From BRHc4a sp049323755 (GTDB lineage Bacteria; Bacillota; Desulfotomaculia; Desulfotomaculales; Desulfocucumaceae), in the NCBI GenBank assembly GCA_049323755.1, contig JBMOPE010000025.1, positions 1 through 64,000 of the forward strand: a stretch of DNA of 64,000 nt, read 5' to 3'. The position numbers were made by a program, and so were the translations under genes. How positions within the stretch are numbered: the stretch's first letter is position 1; the number at the start of each line of letters is the position of its first letter. Positions 10,301-18,510 of this stretch are shown one piece after another. A model generated the notes under the pieces. The model was not told the origin of the DNA and made no database searches. It worked only from the letters and a program-made list of their open reading frames with translations.

Positions 10301-13300
10301 ACAAATAATCGCCATTCCCATCAAAATAAGCACTGGCCCCACCAAATTTACTCTCTACAGTTTTCACCTTTACGTCACCATTTGCGGTGACTGTCTTACC
10401 AGTTCCGGAATCGGGGAACGTTGTTGAGCCATCTGTTCCATCACAGTGCAAAAGCAATTTGGTATATGGATCATCAGTGGTCCAGGTTGCTCCGTATATA
10501 GTACCATCATGATTATTGGCGGTACTGTCATTTATTATGGTACCAGTGCCTTCGTCCATTTTCCAGCAAGCAACAAGTCCTGGTGTTGCCGGGTTAATAT
10601 CCACACCAATATTTGCTTGGATTTCCGCCTGGGTCCGTGCTACATTCCATATGCGCGCCTCTGAAAACATGCCTTTTAAAAAGCTACCCAGCGTACCGTT
10701 AATATCAACAGCTCCCATGTATAGTGAATATGAATTATTTAAATTTGCAATATTATTGTTTATGCCAGCCCCATCTTGAACGCCGTTTAAATATACATAT
10801 ACATTACTCCCATTTCTTACACAAGCAACATGATAAGAAGTATCAGGGGACAAAACTGTATTTCCTGTTGCATCTACAGAATAGGTACTTGATGTTCCTT
10901 CAATGTGTAAATTTAACTTATTTGATGAATTAATTCTAAAATCATAAACTGGATAATAGGTAACGCCATATCCAGCCCTGCCCTTTGATATTAATGTATG
11001 GTTCTTATTGAGTTGACTTAGCTTAACATTGCCCTCAATTGTAAAATTTCCTATACCGAAATTTAAACCTGAATGGTCTGGCACGGATGAATAATCATTT
11101 ACGCCATCAAAATGGAGCACCGGTCTTGACGATATTTTTGCCAGTTTAACCGAGTCACTGACCGCCTCTGTTCTATTCCTCTCACCGTTAAAGTCGGCGG
11201 TGGAGGTGAGGATATTTGAATAATCGCTATTGGAATTGCTTATGGTAACGTAATCAAGGCTGGGAGTGATCGACGTATCTGTGGTGGAAAGGTGTGCCCG
11301 CCACTGTACACGGCAATTGCTAAGATTAGTGCCGTTAGGTACTATTATGTCACCTTTGTTCTTTTCAGCCCAACTGCTCCATGTCGAACCGCCGTCCGAA
11401 GAAGTGGCAACCTCCACTTCAAGTGTGGTATTAGGTGGAGTAATTTTGTTATAGTCAATGGTTAAATTGTTTGCCGTCCCTGCGCCGCTGAGGTCATGTA
11501 TAGTATGGGTGTATGTGCCGGAGGTGCTGTATCCGACGGTTCCCTCATACATCTCGATTTCATCAACTTTCCAGACATTGCCTGAAGCAACCCCCGAATT
11601 AGCAAGGAGCCTTATTCCCCTTGCTGTAATCGGATTATTTATTATTATTTCTTGTTGAGAACCATCCTGAGTTACACTAGAAGTCTGTAAATTGGTCCAG
11701 GTACTCCCATCTGATGTTGTTTGTATTTTTATACTGGAAACGCAATTATTAACACCAGGCCCTTGTTGAAATTTAATTCTCTTTATTGTCTTGTTGTTTC
11801 CGTTCCCCCAGTCTTGCCCTATATAGGCGTTACCATTTACTGCTGTATCAAATTGAGATGAACACCACGCACCGCTACCATCCCAAATATTATCAAAGGC
11901 GTTACCTTTTACTGCTGTCGAGTAATCTCCTCCACTTATTGCTTTGGTCCGATCTGTTATGTCGGATGATGCGCCATATGGAGATGATGGAGCTGTGAAA
12001 GTAGATGTCCAACGATCACTTCCTTTTGAAATACGAAGTTCATCTACGTAGCCATTAAATACAGTTGTTGACCAATACTTACCTAAAGATAAATTGCTTG
12101 ATACAGTTGGTATAGTTGCTGTATAGGAAGTGGTACTAGTTAGTTGACCATTTTTAAATGTGTAAATATTATTACCGCTACGAACGACAGCCCAGTGAGT
12201 CCATGTGTTAAGAGTTACTGCACCCATATTTATTGTTGCATCCCAACTTGTTCCAGTAGAAGAAAGGTAGGCATATACATTTCCACTATAGCAGTATCCA
12301 AACATCCAGGGGGTATAGTTAATATTTTCTCCTCTATTAATAGCAACTCCGCCATCTGTTAGAGAGGTTCTATATTCCCACCAATCAACTGTGAAATTTC
12401 CACTACCAAAATCAAAGTCAGCACTGTTAGAAATATCTACCCGCGAACCCGATGGAATATAAATTGAAGAACCGCCGAATTTACTCTGTGCTGTAGAAGT
12501 TACCGGAGATCCAGCACCCACAGACACGGTTTTGTTTGTTCCTGAACTATCAATAAAAGCTGTGGAACCATTTGTCCCATCACCGTGCAATAGCAATTTG
12601 GTATATAAATCCACACTGCTTCCTGCCAATTGAATGGAGTCATTAACAGCCTGGGTACTGGCATGAGTCCCTTTTTCAAATTCTGTAGTAGTAGTTGCAG
12701 TATCAGAGTAGCTGCTTCTTTTCTGCAACTCCAACGATCCGCTTTCACTGGCCACCACACCATTTTTAGCCCCCTGAAAATCCGCCTGGCTGCTGTGGGT
12801 CAGGTCAAAATTGGATTGCCTCTGTGTTGTCAGCACCGTGGGGGTAGTGTCGTAGGTGTTGGCACCGGTGCCCGGCTTGAACTGAAGCTCGCCGTTTACC
12901 AGCTGGGTTTTTGAGTTTACCATCTTGGACAGGTCCAGCTTAAAGGCCGGTGAGTACACCGAGGTGATCTCGTCAAAGCTCCAGGTGGAGGTGTCATTGA
13001 AGCGGACCCACAGGTTTTGGGCCTGTACCAGGGAAGGGCTGGAGGTTTTGGTGAGGTCCAGGGTGACCTGGTTCCACTTGCCGCTGATAAGGTCAGACCC
13101 GACACGGAATTTGCCGTCTCCGTCCTGGTCGCTTTTAATAAGGCAGTCTGTACTGCCGGTGACGTCCCTGGTATAGAACTCCACCCACTTTGCCCCGGCC
13201 TGGGGCTTTACCCAGAGCTTTACCTGGTTGTACTGGGATATTTCAAAGGGATCTGAACTGGTAAGATTGCAGTAGACCCAGTCTGAGACGGTGCTGTCAC

Positions 13301-13958
13301 CGGCATTAAGCTGGACGGCGTATTTGCCGCCCTTTTTATCCTGGGTCAGGGTTACTGTTCCCGGTGAGAGCCCGGTGATGTTGGCTGTGCTCTCCAGGGA
13401 GTCCTTGAGTGGGAGGTTTTGCTTTGCATCCTGGCCGGTCTGGGGAGGGCCGAAGGCCTGGATCTCCACCCAGCGGCTTTCACTGTCTTTATCGGATCCG
13501 CCTGCCCAGTCCCTTATGTAGCGGGCTTTTGTGGGGTTAAAGGTGATGAGCCTTCCCTGCTCGCTTTCCTTGTACTCTCCGGAATATACCGAATCGGAGA
13601 CGGTGGTCCAGCTTGTGCCATCCTCGGAAACCTCGGTTTTGGTGTTGTGGAAGGTCCTTCCGTCGGCCCAGTAGTGCCACACCCTTATCTCATGCAGAGT
13701 GTAGGTGCTTTTCAGGTCTACGGTGAGGGAAACGGGAGCGCCACCCCCTGCGCCATTGTCTGTTATGTATGAGGTAGAGTACTTGTTGCCGTCGGTAACA
13801 ATGGTGCCCGCATTGCCAAAGCTGGCCTGGGAGGCTGTTGATACGGTATAGGGCTTGCCCAGGGCATAGTTTGTTTCGACCGGAGCCGCCAATAGCGGCG
13901 GGCACATTGAAACCAGCAGCACAACGGTGAGAATAATGCTTAAAAGTCTTTTGGCCAT
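7311..13958 (-). CDS. Giant secreted multidomain protein (discoidin, LamG, propeller-like)
   Basis: The start at 13958 is chosen because AAAGGAGGG lies just upstream and the product then begins MAKRLLSIILTVVLLVSMC, a clean signal peptide. The product is about 2215 residues. A discoidin/F5-8C-like domain occupies about 30-175. A LamG (concanavalin-like) domain is at about 455-660, a second discoidin-like domain at 680-805, a second LamG at about 945-1165 and a third at about 1165-1375. These alternate with a repeated ~100-aa beta module (TANNLTI..NTS..S.DGG.TW..VPNGTNLSN). Residues 1630-1890 look like a TolB/WD-type propeller, and the C-terminus (1905-2215) repeats a VDDLLKSGM/TASELRAIPE-like helix-strand unit. 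It is the first gene of the operon leading to the RHS toxin and probably acts outside the cell as an adhesin or scaffold. The LamG part is markedly AT-richer than the rest. Confidence 0.85.
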   Translation of the reverse strand: MAKRLLSIILTVVLLVSMCPPLLAAPVETNYALGKPYTVSTASQASFGNAGTIVTDGNKYSTSYITDNGAGGGAPVSLTVDLKSTYTLHEIRVWHYWADGRTFHNTKTEVSEDGTSWTTVSDSVYSGEYKESEQGRLITFNPTKARYIRDWAGGSDKDSESRWVEIQAFGPPQTGQDAKQNLPLKDSLESTANITGLSPGTVTLTQDKKGGKYAVQLNAGDSTVSDWVYCNLTSSDPFEISQYNQVKLWVKPQAGAKWVEFYTRDVTGSTDCLIKSDQDGDGKFRVGSDLISGKWNQVTLDLTKTSSPSLVQAQNLWVRFNDTSTWSFDEITSVYSPAFKLDLSKMVNSKTQLVNGELQFKPGTGANTYDTTPTVLTTQRQSNFDLTHSSQADFQGAKNGVVASESGSLELQKRSSYSDTATTTTEFEKGTHASTQAVNDSIQLAGSSVDLYTKLLLHGDGTNGSTAFIDSSGTNKTVSVGAGSPVTSTAQSKFGGSSIYIPSGSRVDISNSADFDFGSGNFTVDWWEYRTSLTDGGVAINRGENINYTPWMFGYCYSGNVYAYLSSTGTSWDATINMGAVTLNTWTHWAVVRSGNNIYTFKNGQLTSTTSYTATIPTVSSNLSLGKYWSTTVFNGYVDELRISKGSDRWTSTFTAPSSPYGASSDITDRTKAISGGDYSTAVKGNAFDNIWDGSGAWCSSQFDTAVNGNAYIGQDWGNGNNKTIKRIKFQQGPGVNNCVSSIKIQTTSDGSTWTNLQTSSVTQDGSQQEIIINNPITARGIRLLANSGVASGNVWKVDEIEMYEGTVGYSTSGTYTHTIHDLSGAGTANNLTIDYNKITPPNTTLEVEVATSSDGGSTWSSWAEKNKGDIIVPNGTNLSNCRVQWRAHLSTTDTSITPSLDYVTISNSNSDYSNILTSTADFNGERNRTEAVSDSVKLAKISSRPVLHFDGVNDYSSVPDHSGLNFGIGNFTIEGNVKLSQLNKNHTLISKGRAGYGVTYYPVYDFRINSSNKLNLHIEGTSSTYSVDATGNTVLSPDTSYHVACVRNGSNVYVYLNGVQDGAGINNNIANLNNSYSLYMGAVDINGTLGSFLKGMFSEARIWNVARTQAEIQANIGVDINPATPGLVACWKMDEGTGTIINDSTANNHDGTIYGATWTTDDPYTKLLLHCDGTDGSTTFPDSGTGKTVTANGDVKVKTVESKFGGASAYFDGNGDYLSLTDSEDWNFGSGDFTVDFWAKRNRSSIQEMVIGQGSGANAESSFWLQYTNSNTIKAAVFSGATTYYYVESTTTFADTNWHHIALVRNGNVLLLFVDGVKVSTNSVSEVALINSTKPLAIGRHGDLSDYYFNGYVDELRISKGTARWIDTFTPPASQYNVCNYQTLGTYTHTQDLSSAGTANNLTISYTKTTPPNTSVTLEYTTSTDGGNTWIAEWKPVSDNGAVIVPNGTNLSNYLIKWKATLETSDTSVTPSLDEVKIVNNGNYVTSGIYESPDLDISSAGSADGSSISWNKQDAVIGGSVVGSVQVETCLSTDSGNNYSPWQIATSGGSIPGITPETNLSAAKLKYKVTMNTSDVTITPYLNDISLFINVTGNNDPVLLPKGKISGISINSSYVSAAGPVSALPSQRVHLAGISPAVLGMSGDGNTLIYKNPQDAGKLYLLDLLTGANTLAGSASPSAIKVNYSGSKAAFKDSGNTLHLYDRASNGVTSVSSSVGAFDIQNDGTLFYHNGSICRRAPGDSTGANILSQSASYLAMAKTGSQGFFSSAADLYSLNNTPAGWKSNKLTTAAKNIDGLWAISDGSLAFYKTADGWFSYQLTTKSVRKLDLTASSVVRVTGDNRLAVLGVNNEFSLYDPDTDAVTDIRPADASGAVFDVDTTGGRVAYIAGSSLATASQGVSQRPERYLISFNDDGNWYTRKTGKWEIVKSGSVPTVDDLLKSGMTIDQVNALKSGDFEDLYRDGREIYSLDVAIYFASVDPYTTPSLKGITVLMKGGLTAGDLAETPLASMLHAKKQQDFNASGWRQIKRIYSVELYPRDAETYYFITTDGAIFKSYKNRQWVTVDPALLADPDLDKKWIDITQQGMTASELRAIPEAFLSSLLPADTFSVVYVQKVQDETTEGYTSQVSIDYTATEFVSANLVLKITFTDGTVKSYPNLTKAEVEDFMSWLSKRQYNKGPIFRKVVTGSPTPGVTQVNDYINYYLVQFVSVEEMQ

Positions 13959-14105
13959 TAGAAGGACCCTCCTTTGAAAATCTGAGGCGCTAGAAAGCGA
14001 CAGTAAATAATCTAATACGTCAATATACACCATCTTCCTTCAATTAACAGTTCAACATAATTTGTCCATTTAGATCTTATTCTTTAAAATTACGTCATAT
14101 ACCTA

Positions 14106-14140
14106 CAAAAAAAAGAAAGCTCCACTTATGCGAAGCTTTT
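14106..14140 (-). terminator. Intrinsic terminator after the flavodiiron gene
   Basis: On the minus strand AAAGCTTC pairs with GGAGCTTT (eight pairs, one G-U) around an eight-base loop, followed by C and a run of eight T. It lies about 190 bases after the flavodiiron gene and before the giant secreted gene, so it separates the two transcription units. Confidence 0.75.
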
Positions 14141-14195
14141 AGATTCCTGAAACGGAAATATTTAACTTTGTAGTATTTTGTAAATAATTTTTGTT

Positions 14196-14327
14196 GCCGG
14201 AGACGGCTGCCCCACCATTTTGCTGGAGGGAAATGAATACCAGGTGGATGAGGCAGCCTATGCAGCTCTTCGAAAGCTGGTCGAGGCTAATGGGCTGTCA
14301 CTGGTGCCGGATCACCAGCAGCCCTAA
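14196..14327 (+). other. Possible gene remnant (44 open codons)
   Basis: The plus strand reads open from about 14184 to a TAA at 14325-14327, giving GCPTILLEGNEYQVDEAAYA and then a helical ALRKLVEANGLSLVPDHQQP tail. The composition looks protein-like, but there is no start codon or ribosome binding site and an in-frame stop lies upstream. Its stop touches the stop of the convergent flavodiiron gene. It may be the 3' end of a lost gene; I do not recognise the family. Confidence 0.25.
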
Positions 14328-15506
14328 TCACACCTTTTCTGCAAAGGCCTCTCCGAAGGCCTCACAGGATTTTAGGTCCCCCGGCTCAGGGTCGTACTGC
14401 ATTTTAATGCCGTCAAGGACGATTTCTATTCCTGCATTTTTGAGCTTTTCTTCTATGTCTCTTACCGACTCGCCGCTCCAGCCGTAGGACCCGAAGGCGG
14501 CCCCTATCTTTTTCTTGAACTGCAGCCCTTTTATCATTTCCAGTATTGCGGCGGTGGAGCTTAAAACCCCCCTGTTAATTGTGGAGCTCCCCACTATAAC
14601 ACCTTTTGACCTGAATACCTCGGTAATTATGTCGCTTTTATCCCGCCTGGCCACATTAATTACCCTGGCACCCACACCCCTGCGCTCAATTCCCCGGGCT
14701 ATGGAAAGGGCCATTTTTTTGGTGGCCCCCCACATGGAGTCAAACAAAACGGCCACTGTTCCCTCATTGTAGTCACTGGCCCACTCCTCGTATTTATGTA
14801 CTATCTGAAGGGGGTTCTCTCTCCATATTACTCCGTGGCTGGGGGCTATCATCTCAATGCTTAGATTCATCTCAAGCACTTCTTTTATCTTTCCTTTAAC
14901 CTGCCTGCTGTAGGGGGTTAAAATATTGGCAAAATACTTCATGGCCTCCTGGTACAGCTCCCCCTGGTCCACCAGGTCGTTAAACATGTGCGGGGCGGCA
15001 TAGTGCTGCCCGAAGGCGTCGTTTGAAAGCAGCACATTGGCCCCGGAAACAAAGGTGGCCATGTTGTCAGGCCAGTGAAGCATGGCCATTTCCACAAAGA
15101 CCAGCCTGCTGTCCCCAATCTCGACACTGTCCCCGGTTTTAACAATATTTACATTCCAGTCCCTGTGGAAATGCTTTTTTATCATCATAGCCCCGTTTTT
15201 TGTGCAGAATATAGGCGTGTCCGGTATTTTTTCCATGAGGTAGGACAGGCTCCCCGCATGATCCTGCTCGGTGTGGTTGACCACAATAAGGCCGATATTT
15301 TTGAGGCCTATTTCCTGTTCAAGATCCTTCACAAAACCCTCGTGAAAGGGTGTCCATACAGTGTCCACCAGGGCAACTTTCTTATCCTTTATGAGGTAGG
15401 AGTTATATGAGGAGCCCCGGTGGGTGGACAGCTCGTCCCCGTGAAACTTCTTTAGCTCCCAGTCCCTTACCCCCACCCAGTAAACATTGTCCTTTATTTT
15501 AATCAT
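14328..15506 (-). CDS. fprA: Flavodiiron protein (A-type flavoprotein)
   Basis: Reduces O2 to water and/or NO to N2O in the cytoplasm of anaerobes. The N-terminal metallo-beta-lactamase-like domain (about residues 1-245) carries the diiron ligands: HTEQDH near 77-82, the LHWPDN His near 141, the SNDAFGQ Asp near 160 and the APSHGVIW His near 222. The C-terminal flavodoxin domain (about 250-392) has the FMN loop DSMWGATKK and a GSYGW motif. No rubredoxin domain is fused, so it takes electrons from a separate donor. The ATG at 15506, before MIKIKDNVYWVG, is preferred to an upstream TTG because a G-rich ribosome binding site precedes it at normal distance. It appears monocistronic. Confidence 0.95.
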   Translation of the reverse strand: MIKIKDNVYWVGVRDWELKKFHGDELSTHRGSSYNSYLIKDKKVALVDTVWTPFHEGFVKDLEQEIGLKNIGLIVVNHTEQDHAGSLSYLMEKIPDTPIFCTKNGAMMIKKHFHRDWNVNIVKTGDSVEIGDSRLVFVEMAMLHWPDNMATFVSGANVLLSNDAFGQHYAAPHMFNDLVDQGELYQEAMKYFANILTPYSRQVKGKIKEVLEMNLSIEMIAPSHGVIWRENPLQIVHKYEEWASDYNEGTVAVLFDSMWGATKKMALSIARGIERRGVGARVINVARRDKSDIITEVFRSKGVIVGSSTINRGVLSSTAAILEMIKGLQFKKKIGAAFGSYGWSGESVRDIEEKLKNAGIEIVLDGIKMQYDPEPGDLKSCEAFGEAFAEKV

Positions 15507-15648
15507 AAAAAACCCCCGCTTCAATTCATCTGCTTAAAACAGTGTCTCCCGGAGAAAAAAAAATATCCGGCAATTATGGCGGAGATGCTTTATGATATAC
15601 TTTAAGAAGACTCTTTTACTATTATTCTGTTATTCGGAGGTTTAAAAA

Positions 15649-16089
15649 GTGAAATACCAAAAGGGAAGTGTCGGCCGGGCGTTTGTGGCCCGGGTTGAGC
15701 ACGGGGACAACCTTATTGAGGAGCTTAAAAAGCTTGCCGCGGAAGAAAAGATTGAAGCGGGGATATTGTATGTAATTGGCGCCCTAAAAGATGCCTCCTT
15801 TGTTGTAGGGCCGGAAGAATGTGTTCTGCCGCCTGTCCCCATGTGGAGAAAATTTGATGATGGAAGAGAAGTTGTGGGTATGGGCACCCTGTTCCGGGAT
15901 AGGGATGGCGACCCTGCCCTTCACCTGCACGGGGTATTCGGCAAGGGCGACCAGGCTCTAATGGGCTGCGTAAGAGAGCTGTCGGAGGTTTATCTTGTAG
16001 CCGAGGTAATAATTCTCGAGCTTACCGGCACCGGCGCCTTTAAGGAGTTTGAAAAAGAATCGGGGCTTAAGATGCTAAACTTTGCTTAA
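15649..16089 (+). CDS. PPC-domain (DUF296) protein
   Basis: A 146-aa protein with a GTG start seven bases after CGGAGGT. Features of the PPC/DUF296 fold are visible: an early FVARVEHGDNL strand-helix, the GILYVIGALKDASF strand pair, and HLHGVFGKGDQALMGCVRE, in which conserved His residues may bind a metal. Bacterial members are trimeric. The family is found in proteins annotated as DNA-binding, but the biochemical role of free-standing bacterial members is not settled. It is divergent from the flavodiiron gene, with a gap of about 140 bases, and is followed by repeat-rich DNA rather than another gene. Confidence 0.88.
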   Translation: MKYQKGSVGRAFVARVEHGDNLIEELKKLAAEEKIEAGILYVIGALKDASFVVGPEECVLPPVPMWRKFDDGREVVGMGTLFRDRDGDPALHLHGVFGKGDQALMGCVRELSEVYLVAEVIILELTGTGAFKEFEKESGLKMLNFA

Positions 16090-16109
16090 GAGTACGAATT
16101 CAGGTCAGA

Positions 16110-16139
16110 ATACAGGAGACAGGAGTCAGGAGACAGAAG
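16110..16139 (+). repeat. CAGGAGA-type heptanucleotide array
   Basis: Four near-identical seven-base units (ACAGGAG, ACAGGAG, TCAGGAG, ACAGAAG). Related arrays lie at 40029-40230 and 56571-56608. Confidence 0.8.
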
Positions 16140-16204
16140 CTTTGCATGTCTGTGCTTTTAGGTTGGTAAAAATGACATACTTCTTTCTCTCTTCTGCCTG
16201 AAAA

Positions 16205-16425
16205 CGCTGAATGTCTTATTTTTAAGAGCCACAGAGGACACAGAGATCACAGAGATTGGCTCACAGGCACTACTCTTAAGCAAAAGGCCAACAATTGAAA
16301 CCCTCTATTAGCCGTCTATATTTGATATAACAAAACTCTTCTTGCATTCAGGCAGGGTTAAAAAACCTCTGTGTCCTCTGTGTTCTCTGTGGCTTTAAAA
16401 GGGCCCGAAATTTCATTCTCATGAC
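16205..16425 (+). repeat. MITE-like CACAGAG element, copy 1 (diverged)
   Basis: The left end has three nine-base units of CCACAGAGG type (about 16228-16255). The right end carries their inverted complement, ending CTCTGTGGCTTT (about 16367-16398). The outer flanks TGAATGTCTT and TTTCATTCTCAT resemble those of the copies at 41665-41950 and 57735-58006. The interior is only weakly similar to the other copies and contains no reading frame. This fills most of the 370-base gap between the PPC and HAD genes. Confidence 0.8.
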
Positions 16426-16459
16426 AACTGCCCTGTATAAATTTATTTTTCAGGCCTTA

Positions 16460-17185
16460 TCATTTTATTAGAGAAGGGAATTCAGGTGAGCCAAACCACC
16501 CGGCAAGGCCGGCCAGGGTTCCGGACCAGTCCACGTTGTACTCCCTGTCATTTGCATTAATTATGTAATCCGTTACCAGTGCTGTTTTCATTCCAATAGA
16601 GGCAGCTACCAGGTCTTCCTCCACATCATTTCCCACCATGATGCACTCTTCGGGCTTTAGCCCCAGGCGGCCCGCAATCTCCCTGTAGTAGTCCTGGCTG
16701 GGCTTGCAAAAATGCATTTCCTCGTAATTGCCAATAAAGTCCCAAGGCAGGTCTTCAACTCCTGCCCAGGACATGCGCTCCCGAATAGCGGAAAGGGGAA
16801 ATACTGGCTGTGTGGCCAGTGCTATGCGCAGGCCCCTGCCGACTGCTGACTGAACCGCCTGCCTGGAATATATAACCGGCCTGGCAACCCTGGACAGCGT
16901 TTTGAACCTTTTCTCATAGAATTCCTCTACCAGGGGCTTTACCTTACCGATACAGTCCTTCAAGCGGCTGTTAAAATCAGCCCAGAAAACTTCAGAATTT
17001 GTTGCCCCGGGGCCCCTGTTGGCAATCATGGCCGATGAACTGGCCATCAGCGCCAGTGTAAATCGTGCCGGGTCAATTACAGGCGCCACCGTGGCAGAAA
17101 TTTCTTTAAGATACTCAGCCATAAACTCCCCGGTGTTTACTTGTAACAGAGTCCCGTCAAGGTCAAACAAAACTGCTTTCAGCAC
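16460..17185 (-). CDS. HAD-superfamily hydrolase
   Basis: A 241-aa phosphatase-like protein with a GTG start. Motif I is FDLDGTLL at residues 7-14 (nucleophile Asp and acid/base Asp). Motif II is in the LATQ region, motif III is Lys of FCKPS, and motif IV is GNDVEED with the Mg-binding acids. The long helical cap between motifs I and II (about 20-110) is of the phosphoglycolate-phosphatase/C1 type. The substrate cannot be deduced. The gene stands alone between repeat-rich DNA and a divergent transporter gene. Confidence 0.88.
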   Translation of the reverse strand: MLKAVLFDLDGTLLQVNTGEFMAEYLKEISATVAPVIDPARFTLALMASSSAMIANRGPGATNSEVFWADFNSRLKDCIGKVKPLVEEFYEKRFKTLSRVARPVIYSRQAVQSAVGRGLRIALATQPVFPLSAIRERMSWAGVEDLPWDFIGNYEEMHFCKPSQDYYREIAGRLGLKPEECIMVGNDVEEDLVAASIGMKTALVTDYIINANDREYNVDWSGTLAGLAGWFGSPEFPSLIK

Positions 17186-17428
17186 TTACCCACATCCTTA
17201 AAAATGTATTATAATGCCATTTCGCTATGGCACTGCCTTTTCCTGCAACAGCAGGCCGTTAAAACATAATATAGCTTGTGTGGGTTGAATTCTACAGCCG
17301 CCAGAGCATATGCCTTAAAATTATTTTCAAAAAGTTTAAAGGAAACGCAGCCTCCTGCAGTAAATTAATATTATTGCAAACAGTCACCATCACCATAATA
17401 TTACCGGGAAAAGAAAGGCATAACAGCA

Positions 17429-18322
17429 ATGATCTTATCAGGGCATCTGAAAGGCTTTTTATTCATACTTATGGCGGATATCATGTGGGGTCTCTCGGCA
17501 ACCGCCGCCAAATATCTTTTCAACCGCCAGGTCAGCCCCTTCGACCTGGTGCAGGTAAGGCTCATTCTTTCTTTTGTTTTATTGACGGCATATCTTCTTA
17601 TATTCAACAGAAGTCTTCTAAGGATAAATCGCAGTGACATTCCGTACATGATCATTTTAGGTATATTCGGGGTTGCCATAGTACAGTTTACATACTACTT
17701 CACCATCAGCCAGACAAATGTCGCCACCGCGGTTTTTCTTGAATACCTTGCCCCGGTATTTATTCTCCTGTATGGCCTTTTGGCAGGAAAGGAAAAAGCA
17801 AGCGCCGTAAAGCTCCTGGCCCTGGTTGGGGCTATATTGGGGGGTTTTTTAATGGTTAAGGGGACCACCGGGTCCGGCATGGCGGTAACCGTCCCTGGTC
17901 TTATAAGCGGACTGGCATCCGCCATTTCCTTCGCCTTTTATACCGTATACGGAAAATACGGGCTGGAAAAATACTCCCCCTGGACGCTCCTCACCTGGGG
18001 AATGGGGGTAGGGGGAGCAGTGTGGGCCCTATACAACCCACCCTGGATAACATTTTCATCATACGGCACCTACGGAGACTGGCTGTTCTTTGTATATATA
18101 GCCGTATTCGCCACAATACTTCCCTTCGGCTTCTTCTTTAAGGGCCTGAAATATCTTTCCCCGGTTGTGGCCGGCATAACCAGCACCATGGAGCCGGTGC
18201 TGGCGGGAATACTATCATTCATCCTGCTGGGTGAGGTTCTCACCTTCATGCAGATTACAGGGTGCGCTCTCATCCTCTCAGCGGTCATAATGCTTCAGGT
18301 GAAAGCGGAAAAACAAGCATAA
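17429..18322 (+). CDS. EamA/DMT-family transporter
   Basis: A 297-aa integral membrane protein with ten predicted hydrophobic segments arranged as two EamA repeats of five (about 10-140 and 150-290). The first repeat has the conserved ADIMWGLSATAAKYLF opening; the second begins SGLASAISFAFYTVYGKYG and ends with the typical EPVLAGILSFILLGEVLT signature. The family exports metabolites or amino acids by proton exchange; the substrate is unknown. The ribosome binding site is weak (GAAAGG about ten bases upstream). The gene is followed directly by heptanucleotide arrays. Confidence 0.92.
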   Translation: MILSGHLKGFLFILMADIMWGLSATAAKYLFNRQVSPFDLVQVRLILSFVLLTAYLLIFNRSLLRINRSDIPYMIILGIFGVAIVQFTYYFTISQTNVATAVFLEYLAPVFILLYGLLAGKEKASAVKLLALVGAILGGFLMVKGTTGSGMAVTVPGLISGLASAISFAFYTVYGKYGLEKYSPWTLLTWGMGVGGAVWALYNPPWITFSSYGTYGDWLFFVYIAVFATILPFGFFFKGLKYLSPVVAGITSTMEPVLAGILSFILLGEVLTFMQITGCALILSAVIMLQVKAEKQA

Positions 18323-18333
18323 TTTACGGGTAC

Positions 18334-18510
18334 GGAATTGGGAATTGGGAATTGGGAATTGGGAATTAGGAATTGGTTATAGAATTTAATTTCCGCATTT
18401 ATTTATACAATACCAACCACCAATTTTTAATTTCTATCAGTATAGGATACGCCCGAATCGAACTCCTCTTTGCGAATTCCCAATCCCCAATTCCTAATTC
18501 CCAATTCCTT
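18334..18510. repeat. Inverted pair of GGGAATT heptamer arrays
   Basis: Six units of GGGAATT type run from about 18334 to 18376, introduced by ACGGGTACGGAATT. After roughly 95 bases of AT-rich DNA the same unit returns in inverted orientation (18473-18510). The right arm overlaps the last codons of the convergent siroheme-protein gene. Confidence 0.85.

Noticed and set aside
18440..18480. A CCGAATCGAACTCC sequence resembling a tRNA T-arm on the minus strand
   Set aside because: No acceptor, D or anticodon stem can be placed around it; it lies between two repeat arms.
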